A model generated the notes under the pieces. The model was not told the origin of the DNA. It saw only the letters and a program-made list of their open reading frames with translations, and made no database searches. Shown here piece after piece: positions 21,429-34,017 of a stretch of 64,000 bases of DNA (position 1 is its first letter; every line of letters starts with the position of its first letter). A program made the translations under genes and the position numbers. The stretch comes from Schistocerca nitens (taxonomy: Eukaryota > Arthropoda > Insecta > Orthoptera > Acrididae), in the NCBI RefSeq assembly GCF_023898315.1, contig NC_064619.1, positions 296,212,150-296,276,149 of the forward strand, written 5' to 3'.

Positions 21429-21725
21429 TGTCGACCCTTAGCCGAGGATACCTCACTGGAATCTTCTGATTTTTTCTTGTAGTTTGTGTAATTAGTGTAG
21501 CTTTTGTTTATTGCTAGCGCGTAATTGTAGAGAAAATCTCCTTTGTAGTTGCAGTCTTCCATTGTTGTACAGTAAAACAGTTGTGGCATGCATGTAGATT
21601 TGCACCAAGTATTTCGCAGCTGCAATTAACTAGATATTATTTTCAGTGTTATGTTAATGTGTTCTCTTCTTTTTGCTCTTCAAATTGTGCTTTTCTGTGT
21701 TGTCGTGTGAAATATTGTGACAATA

Positions 21726-23995
21726 ATGGCAGGCTCCAAAGTAAACTGAGAAATAATAGTGACGACGAGCGTAGCTTGCCAGCACCACTGTGTAATGAAT
21801 TAACAGACGTTCAAAGTAGTAATTTGGTAACTGTGCATAGGGAAATGGAGCGGGCTGCAAACAATGGCGTGGACAGTGAAACAGTTAGTGAAGAGGGAAG
21901 CATTATCGATCGATCGGTCGGCAACAGCTCGCCTCAGGAATCCGAAATGACAGGACACAATTTTGCAAATACTGTAGATTCAGGTTTTGCGTCTTCACCG
22001 TTTTCTCAAATGAGTCAAGACACATTTTCCGCTTGTCAAAATGTGAATGTTGCCGGTGCAAATTCACTGCCGAAAAGCACTGAGGAACATGTTTCAGACA
22101 CCAGTGCATTGTTATTACAATTAATGCAACAAATGGGACAAAAGCTTGAAAAGTTAGACACAATGGAACAAAATCAGTTAGACACAATGGAACAAAATCT
22201 TAAAAAGTTAGACACCACACTTGAACAAACACGTGAAGATTTAACTACTGAGTTACATAACATTGAATCGAAATGTCAAAAAGTCTGTAATGACGTAAAA
22301 ACACAAATTTGTGAGCATTTTCAACCTATTTTTTCGCGGCATGAAAATGCATTACAGAATCACGAAGCAGCCATAAAAGAACTGCAAACCATTGTTCATG
22401 AAAATCATGAGATCTTGTGGGCTAAAATTGACTCAGTTGCATCTACCGATTCGGTTACGCAACTTGCAAAAACTCAGGAAAACTTGAAGTACACAATAGA
22501 TTCGATTTCAACACAAATGGACACTCTGAAACTTGGTTCAGAAAAACACACTGAGGAAATGTGTTCACTATCGGAGAAAGTAGCCGAACTTTCGGATCAG
22601 GTCACTAACTTATCTGCAAAGGTAGATGATGATCTGAATGACACAAGACCTGTAGCCATCACTGACACAGAAGAGTATGAACAAATTAAGAAATTCAAAC
22701 AAAATCAGAATCAAATTAATACGCAATAAAAAAGAGAAATCCGGGAAGTACAAGATCAGCTGACTCAGGTAATACAAGAATTACGTATTTCAGAGGACAC
22801 TCGCGCTCCAACACGGGAAGAGGGACTTAGAAATACGGAACACCCACAAGATAATAACACAGGACACTTCGGAAATTATGAAAGAAATTGGCAAGGTGCA
22901 CAGAATTTTGAGATGGAACCGCCGACACGACGTAACAATGACCGATATGCTACTCGCCGACACGATGATTTTGACTATAAGCTGTTCATTACTACACGTA
23001 AATTCAAAACATTTAAGAATTCTGGCAACGACATTCATCCACAAGCGTGGCTCCATCAATTCTCTCATTGTTTTCCTCCCAACTGGTCATTGGAGCACAG
23101 ATTAGAATTTATGTGTGGCTACTTGGAGAATGAACCAGCTGTAAGAATGCGATCGGTCATTCACGATTGCCACAATGAAGGAGATTTTTATCATGCCTTC
23201 CTCTCAGCACATTGGTCTCAAGCTACACAAGACCGAGTAAAACATAGCATCATGATGATGAAACACTTTGAACAATCTGAATTTTCCAGTCTTGTCAAAT
23301 ATTTTGAAGACATGTTGCATAAGAATCAGTATCTTTCAAACCCATACAGCCCCTCAGAACTCATCCGCATTTGCTTAATCAAATTGCCTGAACATTTACG
23401 ACATATTATTCTGGCAGGACGTTGCAAAGACGACATTGAAGCTTTTCAGGGACTGTTACAAGAACTAGAAATTGACATTGATAATCGCGGAACGCGAAAA
23501 CAAGAACACAACAATTACAGGTCACATCCGTCGCAATTCCGCGATGAAAGAAATAATAACTGGACACGACAAGGCTATTCTTACAACGCAAAGCGTGAAC
23601 AAAACAGACACCACCCATATGACACCCACTGGCAGAGTAATAGTTACAGAGAAAGATCGCATTTCCGTAGTGATGAATATGACAGAGACAATAATAGAAA
23701 CAGACAATATGGTAACCAGAACTATTATTATCAAGGGAGACAGAGTAATTTCAGACGCAACAGTTCAGCGTGCAGTTACGATTCAGGGAGAAATTCTCCA
23801 CCACGTGACAGACAAGGAAGAAACTACGGAACCTACCGACATGACGACAGACGATATATTCGTAACAACAGACCTGAATTGCATCAGAACTGGCGGGATT
23901 TAAACAGGGCAGGGCCTTCTCGGCAAGGTGAATTTGTAGAAGTTAGGTCTCCTAATCCCAATAACGACGCGCGCCAACAAAGAGACAGACAATGA
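21726..23995 (+). pseudogene. gag-like gene of the LTR element, one internal stop
   Basis: One reading frame is open from 21581 to 23995 except for a TAA at 22727-22729. The probable ancestral start is the ATG at 21726 (MAGSKV), which now needs a one-base indel near 21745 to enter the frame. Order of parts: acidic Ser/Thr-rich leader; long coiled coil at about 22110-22640 with heptad-like Leu, Met and Lys; a capsid-like region at about 22965-23490 (DYKLFITTRKFKTFKN, PPNWSLEHRLEFMCGYLE, LPEHLRHIILAGRC); and an Arg/Asn/Tyr/Ser-rich basic tail at 23490-23990. Gag builds the particle and packages RNA. No CCHC zinc knuckle is visible; the basic tail may bind RNA instead. A 24-bp unit is duplicated in tandem at 22153-22200. 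Confidence 0.85.
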
Positions 23996-24188
23996 CTCGC
24001 ACCGCAGGCAGCCGCGTTCGCCGGCTGGCTCAGAGAAAAATAACATAGACACTAACCTTGAGAAAAATTCCAGTATTCTTTACCGACGTATACCGCATGA
24101 TAATTGCGTTCAAGTTGAAACTCTGAGTACTATGAAGAGTAAAAGATTGCACCACATTTCACATGTAAAACCGCTTATTGAGAGATAA
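23940..24188 (+). pseudogene. Remnant of the pol C-terminus
   Basis: A frame shifted by +1 from gag is open from 23940 to the TAA at 24186-24188. Its end reads LSTMKSKRLHHISHVKPLIE, which resembles the C-terminal tail of gypsy-type integrases. Everything between gag and this tail (protease, RT, RNase H, integrase core, normally over 3 kb) is missing. The overlap with the end of gag suggests that the intact relative expressed pol by a frameshift, but the deletion may have created this arrangement. Confidence 0.5.
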
Positions 24189-25648
24189 TCTGCATTTTAA
24201 CTTAGTCTTTGCTATAACATCTTTCACTTCACGTTACTAGTACACATCGTCAGACTTAGAAACTGTTAACATGCAACAATGTTTGAAGTTAAATATCCAG
24301 CCTAGAACCTAGGGAACATTTTTAAACAGAAATTACGAATGCATTGTTATAGTGAACAGACGACACACTGTTGTCATTTGTACACTCTTGCTTGTTAGTT
24401 GCACGATTACGTAACTACTATCAGGCTTACATACTTAGGACACATACTGGTACTGCTAATGAGATTTTAATGCAACATTTTGGTTTACTTGAAAATACAT
24501 TCTGGATTTAAAGTACTTTCTGAGAGATACCAGATGACACAGTGGTTAGTTTATGCGACAGCTACACGATTTTATCACGACGCTACTAATGAGTGACAAT
24601 TTACAATGTTGCTTTTGCAGTGTTTCTGTTTTATATCTGCACAGTTTTCTGTTTTATTCTGGAAAGTAAAACATGTTTTAGTAGTAACTTTTATGGTATA
24701 GCTACAATGAGACAGCCTTTTTCGTAGCACAACAATACGTTACATTATAGTGCTTTCTTGATCACGGTAAGGTACATAATAACTACGGTATCCATACGCA
24801 AAGCATTTCACTTTGGTTTATCATGAGGTAAGTACATTGACTTCTGCAGAACTTAGCTTTCGGAGGACGATAACTACGACACTTCCACAGAGATTATCTT
24901 ACAGCAAGACGCACATTTAGCGCTACAGGAGACGCATTTGAGAGATTAATTTTGTACTTAAGCCATTTATTTTTCAAGATTTTTGAATAACAAAGAAAGT
25001 TTTCTATGATACATTTCATTCCATTGCTGTAATCTGTAACACCTGAGGGTATAATTACATTAATCCTCAGGGGGGTACACGCTTACTTTGTGTACCATGT
25101 GTTTGGCAAACACAAGGAGCCCTAGCTAATATGGTATTTGCTTATACAACTTTACACATCGGTACCATATTTCTCTAACACACAAATTACACAGCTATCT
25201 GATCATTTAACTGAGAGATAAACTTTTTTTTACTACATCAGTGACACATGTTTACGCAATTACACAGTTGGGTAACTTCACACTTACGAAATTGTATTTT
25301 GTCTGTACTTTGTGAAATGTTCATATTTTTTTGGAACCATTGTGATACTATGAGAGCTTTGAATGATGTATTTGGTAAGGGACCATGATTTTAAAGTACG
25401 TTTGAGGTAGATGACACTACTGAAATGAGCAGAGAATATTTTTTTAGGATTTGAAATTATTGCAGAAAGCTACGACGATTTTGAGAGTTGACTGAGGTGT
25501 TATGATGTTATTTTTACGACGACGATGTGTATTATGCTGCTGAGGTATGTTTGTGATCAATAAGCTGATGCTATATGAGGAATTTGATTATGCTATGTAT
25601 TAATTATGATGAAATATTGAAGTGTCGTCGCAAGATTGACGTGTCGAC

Positions 25649-25772
<124 letters not shown>

Positions 25773-27783
25773 AGGTAAGGAGTAATGAGTAGTGGTTAGG
25801 GACTCTGACTTGTGAAGAAGTATGTTGGAAACCAAGAATCGTACTTTAAGAGTTATGAAATGTGTGTAAATGCGTGACTGTATCACAATGCTGACGAATA
25901 TTTTTTTTGGACACTTATATTTATAGGATTTTGTTTCTACAGATTTGCAACGCTAATTCTTGACCTGTGAAATATTTTTTTATGAGACTGTCACTGTAGC
26001 GGAAACTGCTGTCGTAAATATTTCCGTAAGAAAGTTAAGTGACCACCTGCACGTAATGCGTCGTGGGCACCCAGATGGGCGACAGTCGCCTGGAAAGAAG
26101 TCATTAGTGTGTGCCAGAGGTGCAGGTGGAGAAGAAAATAAAAAGGGAGGCCATTATCCTCGCTATTGACGTTCCTTTGTAGAGAGCATCGCAAAAACGA
26201 CACGGTCGAACTTGAAAACATGTGATGACACTGTGGAGCTCTTAATTTATGATATTTACTAAAATGCCTAATGAAACGATGAGAAACATTTCACGGCTAT
26301 TGTCTTGCTAATTGAGAGAAATGCCATATGGCTTGCTTTATGTATTTATTAACTCATTTTGTTTAATATCTAGTTTCTAGCTGCATTGCAGCATTGGTAA
26401 AAATAAAATTTTATAGATGTATTAATATAAATATTTTCTGTCTACAGATCGAGTAAATAATAATTTTTTTCAAAAAAATGAGGGAGCACAAAAAGACATT
26501 TACCTTCACAGGAACTGCATTTATAATTTTCTTTTCTTTTCAAGTACTTGGTAATTTCTTTTCTAGAATAAATTGTGATGCATCACTCTAGTGTTAAGAT
26601 GTGACATAGGTATTAGACGTGGCCATTTGTAATGTAATATTTTTTTCTGCTGGAGGTCTAGGTTTAAATTTTATTTGCTGCTGCTGTTTGCCAGGCATAG
26701 TGTTACTGAATTTGACTTTGTATTACTCTGTTAAGCTAGTTTTACTACTGATTTATTTTTCTTGTTGCTGCACATTGGCTCATATTAGTTGTAACGTTGC
26801 ATTGCTTGGTAATTTAGATTTCCTGTAGCTTGCTTTGCAATTTTCCATTTTTTTGTCATTGCTGTTTATATTAATCGTTTTGTGCTGCTGCATTGCCTCG
26901 TCCCTTAGTTTAGAATCTGAGCTCAGTAGATTTAATTTAGCTTAAGAGGGGGTAGACTATATAAGAGAATGAGTTGCGATGAATTGGAAGAAATGCATTG
27001 AGAAGTCATACAAAAAAAGTACAGAAAGCAGGTATAGATAGGACCTTTTGGAAATAATGAAGAACGAAGGGAGATCTCCGAGAAGTAAAGAAAGGTTTGT
27101 TTGCAAAATACTGCAGTAAAAGAAACCCTGTCCTTTCCTTGTGTTATCCCACTATGTGTTTTGTGTACTCTTGTATATTTGTGTTTTTCCTGTCTTTATG
27201 TGTTTAGCTAATAAGAGTTATGTTGTAGAATTTTTCTGATAATATGTTATTTTCTTTGTAAAGATGTTTAGAAATTATTTATTCTGTTTTTTTTAATGCT
27301 CATGTGTGAAGTTGATGTTTCGAAAGTTATTCTGATCTTTTATGTATGTACTCATGTCATAATTCCTGTAACACTGACGTATATGTTATTTCGGTTCTTT
27401 TGTAAAGCCTGTATTACAAATGTTCTCTGTATTGTTATGTTCTTTAATGATGTATTTTGTACCTTTGTAATTGTATTCTTATGTTATAAAATTGCAATTG
27501 ACACCAGGTCATCAAATTACTAACTTGTAAGTTACATTTCACTGCACACATTTCTGTTGGTCATAGTATATGGACAATATGTGAGAAGTAGGGACTGTTA
27601 GTGTTTGCACGTGTGTCAATAATTCAGCAAGGGACTGGATAACAGCATTGCTGGTTCTAAGGACATTAAAAAAAAAATTGTGAGTGCACAAGTGGTGGTT
27701 TATGGACTTGCTATATTGTCCGCAAGACTCTTCGATGGTGATTGTGCACCTGCACAGTCGCAACAGATGGCTGCTGGCCATCT

Positions 27784-27945
27784 CTACAAGGACTACAGTG
27801 GGTCTGCATCTTTGATGACCCACCAGTACCATTATTTCTACAAGGACTGCAGTGGGTCTGCACCTCTAGTGGCCCACCAATACCGTAATCTCTACCAGGG
27901 CTGCAGTGGGTCTGCTCTGTCATGACCTACCAAACGATATTCTTC
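27784..27945 (+). repeat. 54-bp minisatellite, three units
   Basis: Units beginning CTACAAGGAC(T)... start at 27784, 27838 and 27892, exactly 54 bases apart, each with GCAGTGGGTCTGC and a following ACC(T/C)ACCA(G/A)TACC-like segment. A degenerate fourth unit follows to about 27990. The period is a multiple of three, so a frame of 81 codons (27680-27925) reads through the units, but there is no other sign that it is translated. Confidence 0.88.
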
Positions 27946-28305
27946 AAAACTTCGATTGACTCCGCTGTGGGTTTGCTCTGTTGTGGCCTATTACCTGTCA
28001 GCATGTCAAGAGTCAGCACTGTCTTTCCGTTGGAAGAACAACACTACTTCTTCAAGACTGCATGGAAATCCACTACTTCTGTGTGCAATTTCTTTTACTA
28101 ATGAGACTTTGTGGAAAAAAACTGTAATTACTATTATGATGAATGATCAGGACTATCTTTATGGACTGTGAGAAAATTTTAGCTTTTGACCAACATTGTA
28201 TCAATAAGTGTGTGCATTTGATTTCTTTGTTATTGTAATTACGATTATGAAAAATTTTAACAAATATGTATTGCCCAGTGCCCAAAACAATTTGTAAAAT
28301 TTTTT

Positions 28306-28321
28306 GTGGGGAGCATGGGGG
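28306..28321 (+). promoter_or_regulatory. Polypurine tract before the right LTR
   Basis: GTGGGGAGCATGGGGG lies three bases upstream of the right LTR, in the position where the plus-strand DNA primer is made during reverse transcription. It is interrupted by a C and two Ts. Confidence 0.65.
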
Positions 28322-28324
28322 CTA

Positions 28325-28876
28325 TGTAAGTAGGCTGTTTAGGTTTTTTTATTGGTAACGCCACCTCTGTATGAAAATCACTGGCTGTGCTGTGTGCAGT
28401 CTGTGGCTGCTTTGCATTGTTGTAATACTCGCCATTGTAGTGTTAGGCAGCTGGCTGTGAACAGCGCGTAGCGTTGCGCAGTTGGAGGTGAGCCGCCAGC
28501 AGTGGTGGATGTGGGGAGAGAGATGGTGGAGTTTTGTAATTTGTCATGAACTGCTATATATATTATGACTATGAAGGTAAATACATTGTTTGTTCTCTAT
28601 TAATATCTTTCATTTGCTAACTATCCCTATCAGTAGTTAGTGCCTTCCGTAGTTTGAATCTTTTATTTAGCTGGCAGTAGTGGTGCTCGCTGTATTGCAG
28701 TAGTTCGAGTAACCAAGATTTTTGTGAGGTAAGTGATTTGTGAAACGTATAGGTTAATGTTAGTCAGGGCCATTCTTTTGTAGGGATTTTTGAAAGTCAG
28801 ATTGCGTTGCGCTAAAAAATATTGTGTGTCAGTTAAAGCACAGTCGTGTATAATTGTTCTAAGGGGACGTTTCATA
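28325..28876 (+). repeat. Right LTR of the gag-only element
   Basis: 552 bp, same length and boundaries as the left LTR, with three substitutions and no indel. It is followed directly by the target duplicate ATCT and then the N-terminal half of the split Tc1-like gene. Confidence 0.93.
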
Positions 28877-28880
28877 ATCT

Positions 28881-29283
28881 GACCGAACGACTTGCTTCCA
28901 TTACTCCGTAGTACAGGTTTTATGACGTCGACACTACGTTTTTCTGTTATGGGCATTTGCATCGGTGATGAGTGAACTTGGAATTCCAGATTGTCCTGTA
29001 ATTCCCAGCTCTTCATGTTGTTTGGGTGCTGACGAGAGCGACAATAAGCTCCGCAATGACTTACTTTTCGTCACAGTTCTCTTCAGTGACCGCCTGTCAC
29101 GGTCACTGAGCACACACTTTTGTAACTTAGCGGATGATGTTTTGTGCTTTCCATGCGTGCGGTACAAAGTTTTGATATGGAGTCTCTCGAAACACCAAAC
29201 ACTGCGGCTACTTTGGTTACGGAAGCACCCACCATACGAACACCAACAATTTGCCCACGTTCGAATTCACTTGGCTCCGACAA
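28881..29283 (-). pseudogene. N-terminal half of the split Tc1-like transposase
   Basis: On the minus strand the frame starts MSEPSEFERGQIVGVRMVGA with a helix-turn-helix (ASVTKVAAVFGVSRDSISKL). After a frameshift a second piece reads SSAKLQKCVLSDRDRRSLKR, then ITDANAHNRKT and HKTCTTE-stop-WKQVVRSD, which leads into the first catalytic Asp at the LTR-element junction. It belongs with 20305-20872. Two frame changes and a stop make it dead independently of the insertion. Confidence 0.78.
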
Positions 29284-29337
29284 AATGCACTCACAACTAC
29301 TCAGAACACTGTTCTGAACACGAATGACACAGGAGCC

Positions 29338-29540
29338 AAAAAATGTTCAAATGTCTGTGAAATCTTATGAGACTTAACTGCTAAGGTCATCAGTCCCTAA
29401 GCTTACACGCTACTTAACCTAAATTATCCTAAGGACAAACACACACACCCATGCCCGAGGGAGAACTCGAACCTCCGCCGGGACCAGCCGCACAGTCCAT
29501 GACTGCAGCGCCCTAGACCGCTTGGCTAATCCCACGTGGC
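29338..29540 (-). mobile_element. tRNA-derived SINE (family A), 13-bp target duplication
   Basis: Same body as the copy at 18827-19031, with A-box and B-box promoter elements on the minus strand. It is flanked by TGACACAGGAGCC at 29325-29337 and 29541-29553. Confidence 0.93.
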
Positions 29541-29553
29541 TGACACAGGAGCC

Positions 29554-30210
29554 GTTCGCGAACAAATGCAACAGCGCCACCTGCAGGTTTGGCTAACGTC
29601 TGAATTTATTTTAAACTGTGCGTATTTTTGTCCAATCTCTGTAGTTGCAGGAACTACTTTGTCATGAATAAGAGCTATTTCTTGAACCGCAACACATGCG
29701 AACCAAATCATAGTAGGCAGTAGTGATAATTTCATGTTAGTTTGTTCCGATCTATTTGATGTATCATACTTAAAGAAGTAATAAACCATGGTAAATGTCC
29801 TTAATCTGTTGTCTTTAACCCGTTTCGCAAGTCAACGTAGTACACTGAAGGAATCAAGTACAGAACTCGGCATTATGTTAGATAAAGGGTACATTCTCTG
29901 CTAGTAAGTGCCGTAATCTTTCGATGGATTTCGTTATGTGTATGTATGTAATTACACTAGTTTATAGACGGTTGGTTGGGGGTTAAAAGACTAAACAGCG
30001 AGGTCATCAGTTCACACTGGTTTATCTGCGATGTACAAGACAAACGTAAGTTGCAAACGAAATGCTTGCCGCTGTCTGAAGACTGGCATGATTTCGAAAT
30101 AAGTTAAGAAAACAAACTGATGATTTCACGAAACAGTGACATATTTCACTGTCCTTTTCGTTATCATATTTCTAAACGCTAGTGGAATTCTCAAACAGTT
30201 ATGGATCAAA
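29554..30210. other. Non-coding; short SINE-B fragment at 29969-30012
   Basis: Mostly unremarkable AT-rich sequence. GGTTGGTTGGGGGTTAAAAG followed by ACTAAACAGCGAGGTCATCA (about 29969-30010) matches the 3' end of the family B SINE seen at 20661. No gene recognised. Confidence 0.5.
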
Positions 30211-30212
30211 TA

Positions 30213-31630
30213 CACACATCAAAAAAAGTTTTGCATCACCCTGGTTCCCAGAACTCCTGAAGATACTCGTTGACTGTGGATATTGTATCACAGACATACT
30301 CCCTGTGACTATTCAGAGATGTCACTAAACCCACCCAAAGATGTAAACAACCGTGCAGGAGCAGCATCTATTAGACGGAGGGGGTCAGACAGCCGATCAG
30401 TTGGAGTCATTCCACCAGGAAGTAAGTACACGGCTCGTGTTGTCTGTAGTTCAGCCATGTCCAGACGGTCAATACTGCGGTTCGATCGCGTCCGCATTGT
30501 TGCTCTGTGCCAGGAAGGGCTCTCCACAAGGTAAGTGTCCAGGCAAATCGGAGTGAACAAAAGCGATGTTGTACGGACATGGAGGAGATACAGAGGGACA
30601 GGCCTCGCTTAGGCCGCCCAAAGGTTACTACTGCAGTGGATGACCGCTACCTACGGATTATGGCTCGGAGGAACCCTGACAGCAACGCTGCCATGTTGAA
30701 TAATGCTTTCCGTGCAGCCACAGGGCGTCGTGTTACTACTCAAACTGTGCGCAATAAGCTGCATGACGCGCAACTTCACTCCCGACGTCCATGGCGAGGT
30801 CCATCTTTGCAACCACGACACCATGCAGCGCGTTACAGATGGGCCCAGCAACATGCCAAATGGACCGTTCAGGATTGGCATCACGTTCTCTTTAACGGTG
30901 AGTGTCGCATATGCCTTCAACCAGACAATCGTTGTAGACGTGTTTGGAGGAAACCCGATCAGGCTGAAAGCCTTAGGACACACTGTCCAGCGACAAGGTG
31001 GAGGTTCCCTGCTGTTTTGGGGTGGCATAATGTGGGGCCGGCGTACGCCGCTGGTGGTCATGGAAGGCGCCGTAATGGCTGTACGATACGTGAATGCCAT
31101 CCTCCGACCGATAGTGCAACCATATCGGCAGCATATGGCGAGGCATTCGTCTTCACGGACGACATTTCGCGTCCCCATCGTGCACATCTTGCGAATGGGT
31201 TCCTTTAGGATAACGATATCGCTCGACTAGAGTGGCCAGCATGTTCTCCAGACATAAACCCTATCAAACATGCCTGAGATAGATTGAAAAGGGGTGTTTA
31301 TGGACGACGTGACGACGCACTAACAACTCTGAGGGATCCACGCCGAATCGCCATTGAGGAGCGGGACAATCTGGACCAACAGTGCCTTGATGAACTTGTG
31401 GATAGTATGCCACGACGAATACAGGCATGCATCAGAGGTTCCGGTGTGTACAGCAATCTGGACCACCACCTCTGAAGGTCTCACTGTATGGTGGTACAAC
31501 ATGCAATGTGTGGTTTTCATGAGCAATATCAAGGGCGGAAATGACGTTTCTGTTGATCTCTCTTCCAATTTTCTGCATAGGTTCCGGAACTCTCGGAACC
31601 GAGGTGATGCAATACTTTTTTTGACGTGTG
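30213..31630 (+). mobile_element. Third Tc1-like family, dead copy (1,418 bp)
   Basis: The ends CACACATCAAAAAAAGTTTT (30213) and, from 31630 on the minus strand, CACACGTCAAAAAAAGTATT are inverted repeats. TA flanks are at 30211-30212 and 31631-31632. The family is distinct from Tc1-A and Tc1-B. Confidence 0.92.
30507..31475 (+). pseudogene. Tc1-like transposase with lost catalytic residues
   Basis: The first frame (to about 30960) contains GRRVTTQTVRNKLHDAQLHS and HHVLFNGECRICLQPDNRCR, where the usual SDE of the first catalytic motif has become NGE, removing the Asp. The homology then moves to another frame (GGSLLFWGGIMWGRRTPLVV, 31000-31060) and back. The second motif reads FVFTDDISRPHRAHL and a stop follows shortly. 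The third reads EWPACSPDINPIKHA with Lys replacing the catalytic Glu; 34 residues separate it from the second Asp, as in standard Tc1. A C-terminal piece lies at 31284-31475. Two catalytic residues are gone and the frame is broken. Confidence 0.88.
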
Positions 31631-31632
31631 TA

Positions 31633-32810
31633 TATAGCTACTGATGACTATTCGTGTTTTTTTATTGGCAACATGCTCCATTACAATATTTCTAATACTA
31701 TATGTATGTATTTTGTGTAGTGTAGTGTAATCTTTGTGTTGTTTGATGATGATGATGATGATGATGAAGGGAGAAGGTGAAACCCGGTGCCGGCACATCG
31801 CCTACATCTCGCGAATAGCACACGAGGGGCCACTAAGCTTAACGGCCCCATCTGACAGACGGATCACAGTCAACAGCGTCATATGCCATCGCTTCATGAG
31901 ACTCCCTGGAGTGGTTTGGAATTTGAATCAGGGTATTGGCGCAAAATCTGGTGATCAGGAACTTTTCGCCGCCACCTCTCCTCCCCTTGCCGGCCATTGG
32001 TCTTGTGAGGAAACAGGTATTCATCCCGTCAAATATCTCTACTAAGTGTCTGGTTCACACAGCCCTTCTTCCACGTATCTTACGAGAAATACGCAATGCT
32101 CTCGGGAGAAATTTTTGCAGATATAACTGTACAAACTGGTACGATCCACATTACCGAAAGGACAACTAATAAACAATCTGAAAATACAACAAATGCTTCA
32201 AACTGAATTGAAGGTAGTTAAATTTTGATATGAATCAATTTATGCAGTTCAGTTTCTATTCCCCAGAGAATGCTTGAACCTGTGCCTGTAACTTATAATA
32301 TTGCTGTCGCACCTGGCAACATAGTAACATTGTGGGATGTAGTAACCAAACAGCAATGGTTCTCAGCTTAAGGATAATAGCCCACTGGAGTGTAAGATGA
32401 AATTTTTGGAGAGTAAAAACAAAAGGGATCCTATTACATTTTGGTGAAAACTCTACATTATTTTTAAGACAATAATATCTATTACTATTTGGTTTGTTAA
32501 ACCATCATCATTATCGTCATCGTTGTCGTCGTCTTCTTCATCACCGCCATCACCGTCATCATCAACATCATCAGTACACAACTGACGTATACTGCTGGAT
32601 AAAGGTCTCCTTTATATTTGCATATATGATGCCCCTGCACATTTTCCCGTGTGATATTCGCAACTTCCATTAAGTCGTCACCTCAGACTTTTCGTATCTA
32701 GTGGAATCAGCAAAGAACTTTCCAGATCCACCTATCATCAATTCATCCTACACGTGCCGTCCGTCTCCACTAAATTATCGCTACAGTCTTAATTACACTA
32801 CCTGACTAAA
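31633..32810. other. Non-coding, with SINE-like sequence and trinucleotide repeats
   Basis: (GAT)n at 31745-31767 is followed by sequence (to about 32000) resembling a widespread locust repeat, perhaps a third SINE in reverse orientation. The ends could not be fixed. A CAT-rich imperfect trinucleotide tract lies at 32507-32578. No gene recognised. Confidence 0.45.
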
Positions 32811-34010
32811 ATGTGAAGCATCCAGAAGACGTGGTCGGATGTCAATGTAACTTCGTATATGTAGGGCTATGTAAATGGTTAGGACTGCAATTCTCTGTGA
32901 CAAGTAGATCGGACACTATAGTGAATCAGTGTCGTTCGTGTTTACCAGGCTGGTAGGACATACAGGGGACGTGAACAGCTTCTGACATTGAGTGATCACC
33001 GTGAAGGACACGGAGATGCCTCATACTTGTGTGAGACAGCGTTTTCAACAGCTCACAGAGTTTGAAAGGGGATCATTGTGAGTCTGCATTTGGCTGGCCG
33101 GTCAAATCGTTCAATATCCAGATTTTGGGGATATTCGGACGTGACAGTGGCCGGATGTTGTGCTGCATGGGAACATGAGGACAGGATACTCGTCGCAAAA
33201 GTCCTGGTCAGCCACGTCTGTCCTCTGTAAGGAAGACCACTGTATGATATTCCAGACACATTGTAACCTGTTCACGTCTGCTCTTGCCATCTGAGAACAA
33301 GCAATGGACTTCCTGAAGCATTCTGTATCATCTTGCACCTTTGGTCAGAGACTAGCAGCAACAGTGCTGGGTAACTAGTGTAGGCTGCTGTTAACTCCAC
33401 AGTACAAATAGCTGCTCTTGGAGTGGTACCATGAATGTAAAGCATGGACTGCTGATGAATGACATCACATAGTGTTAAGTGAATTGCAGTTCTCCATTAG
33501 GCCAGATCACCGTCCGGGGAGTATGGAGTCGACCTGAGGAGGGATGCCATTCTTTCGATGTTTTGAAAAGCCACAGCAGTGTTACTCCTGCGATCATTGT
33601 ATGGGGACCACTGAGTATGACTTCAGGTCACAGCTGGTAGAGATTGAGGGACGACGGTATGTCTTCGACACCCTGCGTCCTCCTATGTTACCTCCCATGT
33701 GGCAATACTGTGTTGCCATTTTTCAGCAGGACGACACTCATCCATACATGGCGCCTGTCTTTATGAATTGCCTGCAAGGTGTTGACATACTGTCGCGGCC
33801 AGCAAGATCCCCAAATCTGTCCCTGATAGATCATTTGTAGGACCAGCTTGGACATTAACTATGTCCCATGCTGGTATTCAGGGTGTCGAGGATCATTTAC
33901 AACATTTGTGGGCCAGCTTGCATCAGGAGAGGATGCAACGCCTTTATGACACCCTTCCCAACGGAATCACTGCATGTGTCCAGCCAAGAGGGGATGCAAC
34001 TTCGTACTGG
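32811..34010 (+). mobile_element. Decayed Tc1-like element, 3' end lost
   Basis: The left end, after TA at 32809-32810, begins CCTGACTAAAATGTGAAGCA. The reading frame starts MPHTCVRQRFQQLTEFERGS at about 33016. The catalytic C-terminal part appears in 33544-33840: QQDDTHPYMAPVFMNCLQGV and RPARSPNLSLIDHL, where the final catalytic Glu position holds Asp. The middle of the gene is full of stops. The right inverted repeat is not found because a LINE fragment follows. Confidence 0.72.
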
Positions 34011-34017
34011 TAAGTTT

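Noticed and set aside
27680..27925. 81-codon frame over the minisatellite as a repeat-containing peptide gene
   Set aside because: The period is divisible by three by construction of the repeat; there is no conserved start context or homology, and it is embedded in the non-coding part of an LTR element.
30651..31187. 178-codon minus-strand frame
   Set aside because: Antisense shadow of the Tc1-like transposase at 30507-31475.
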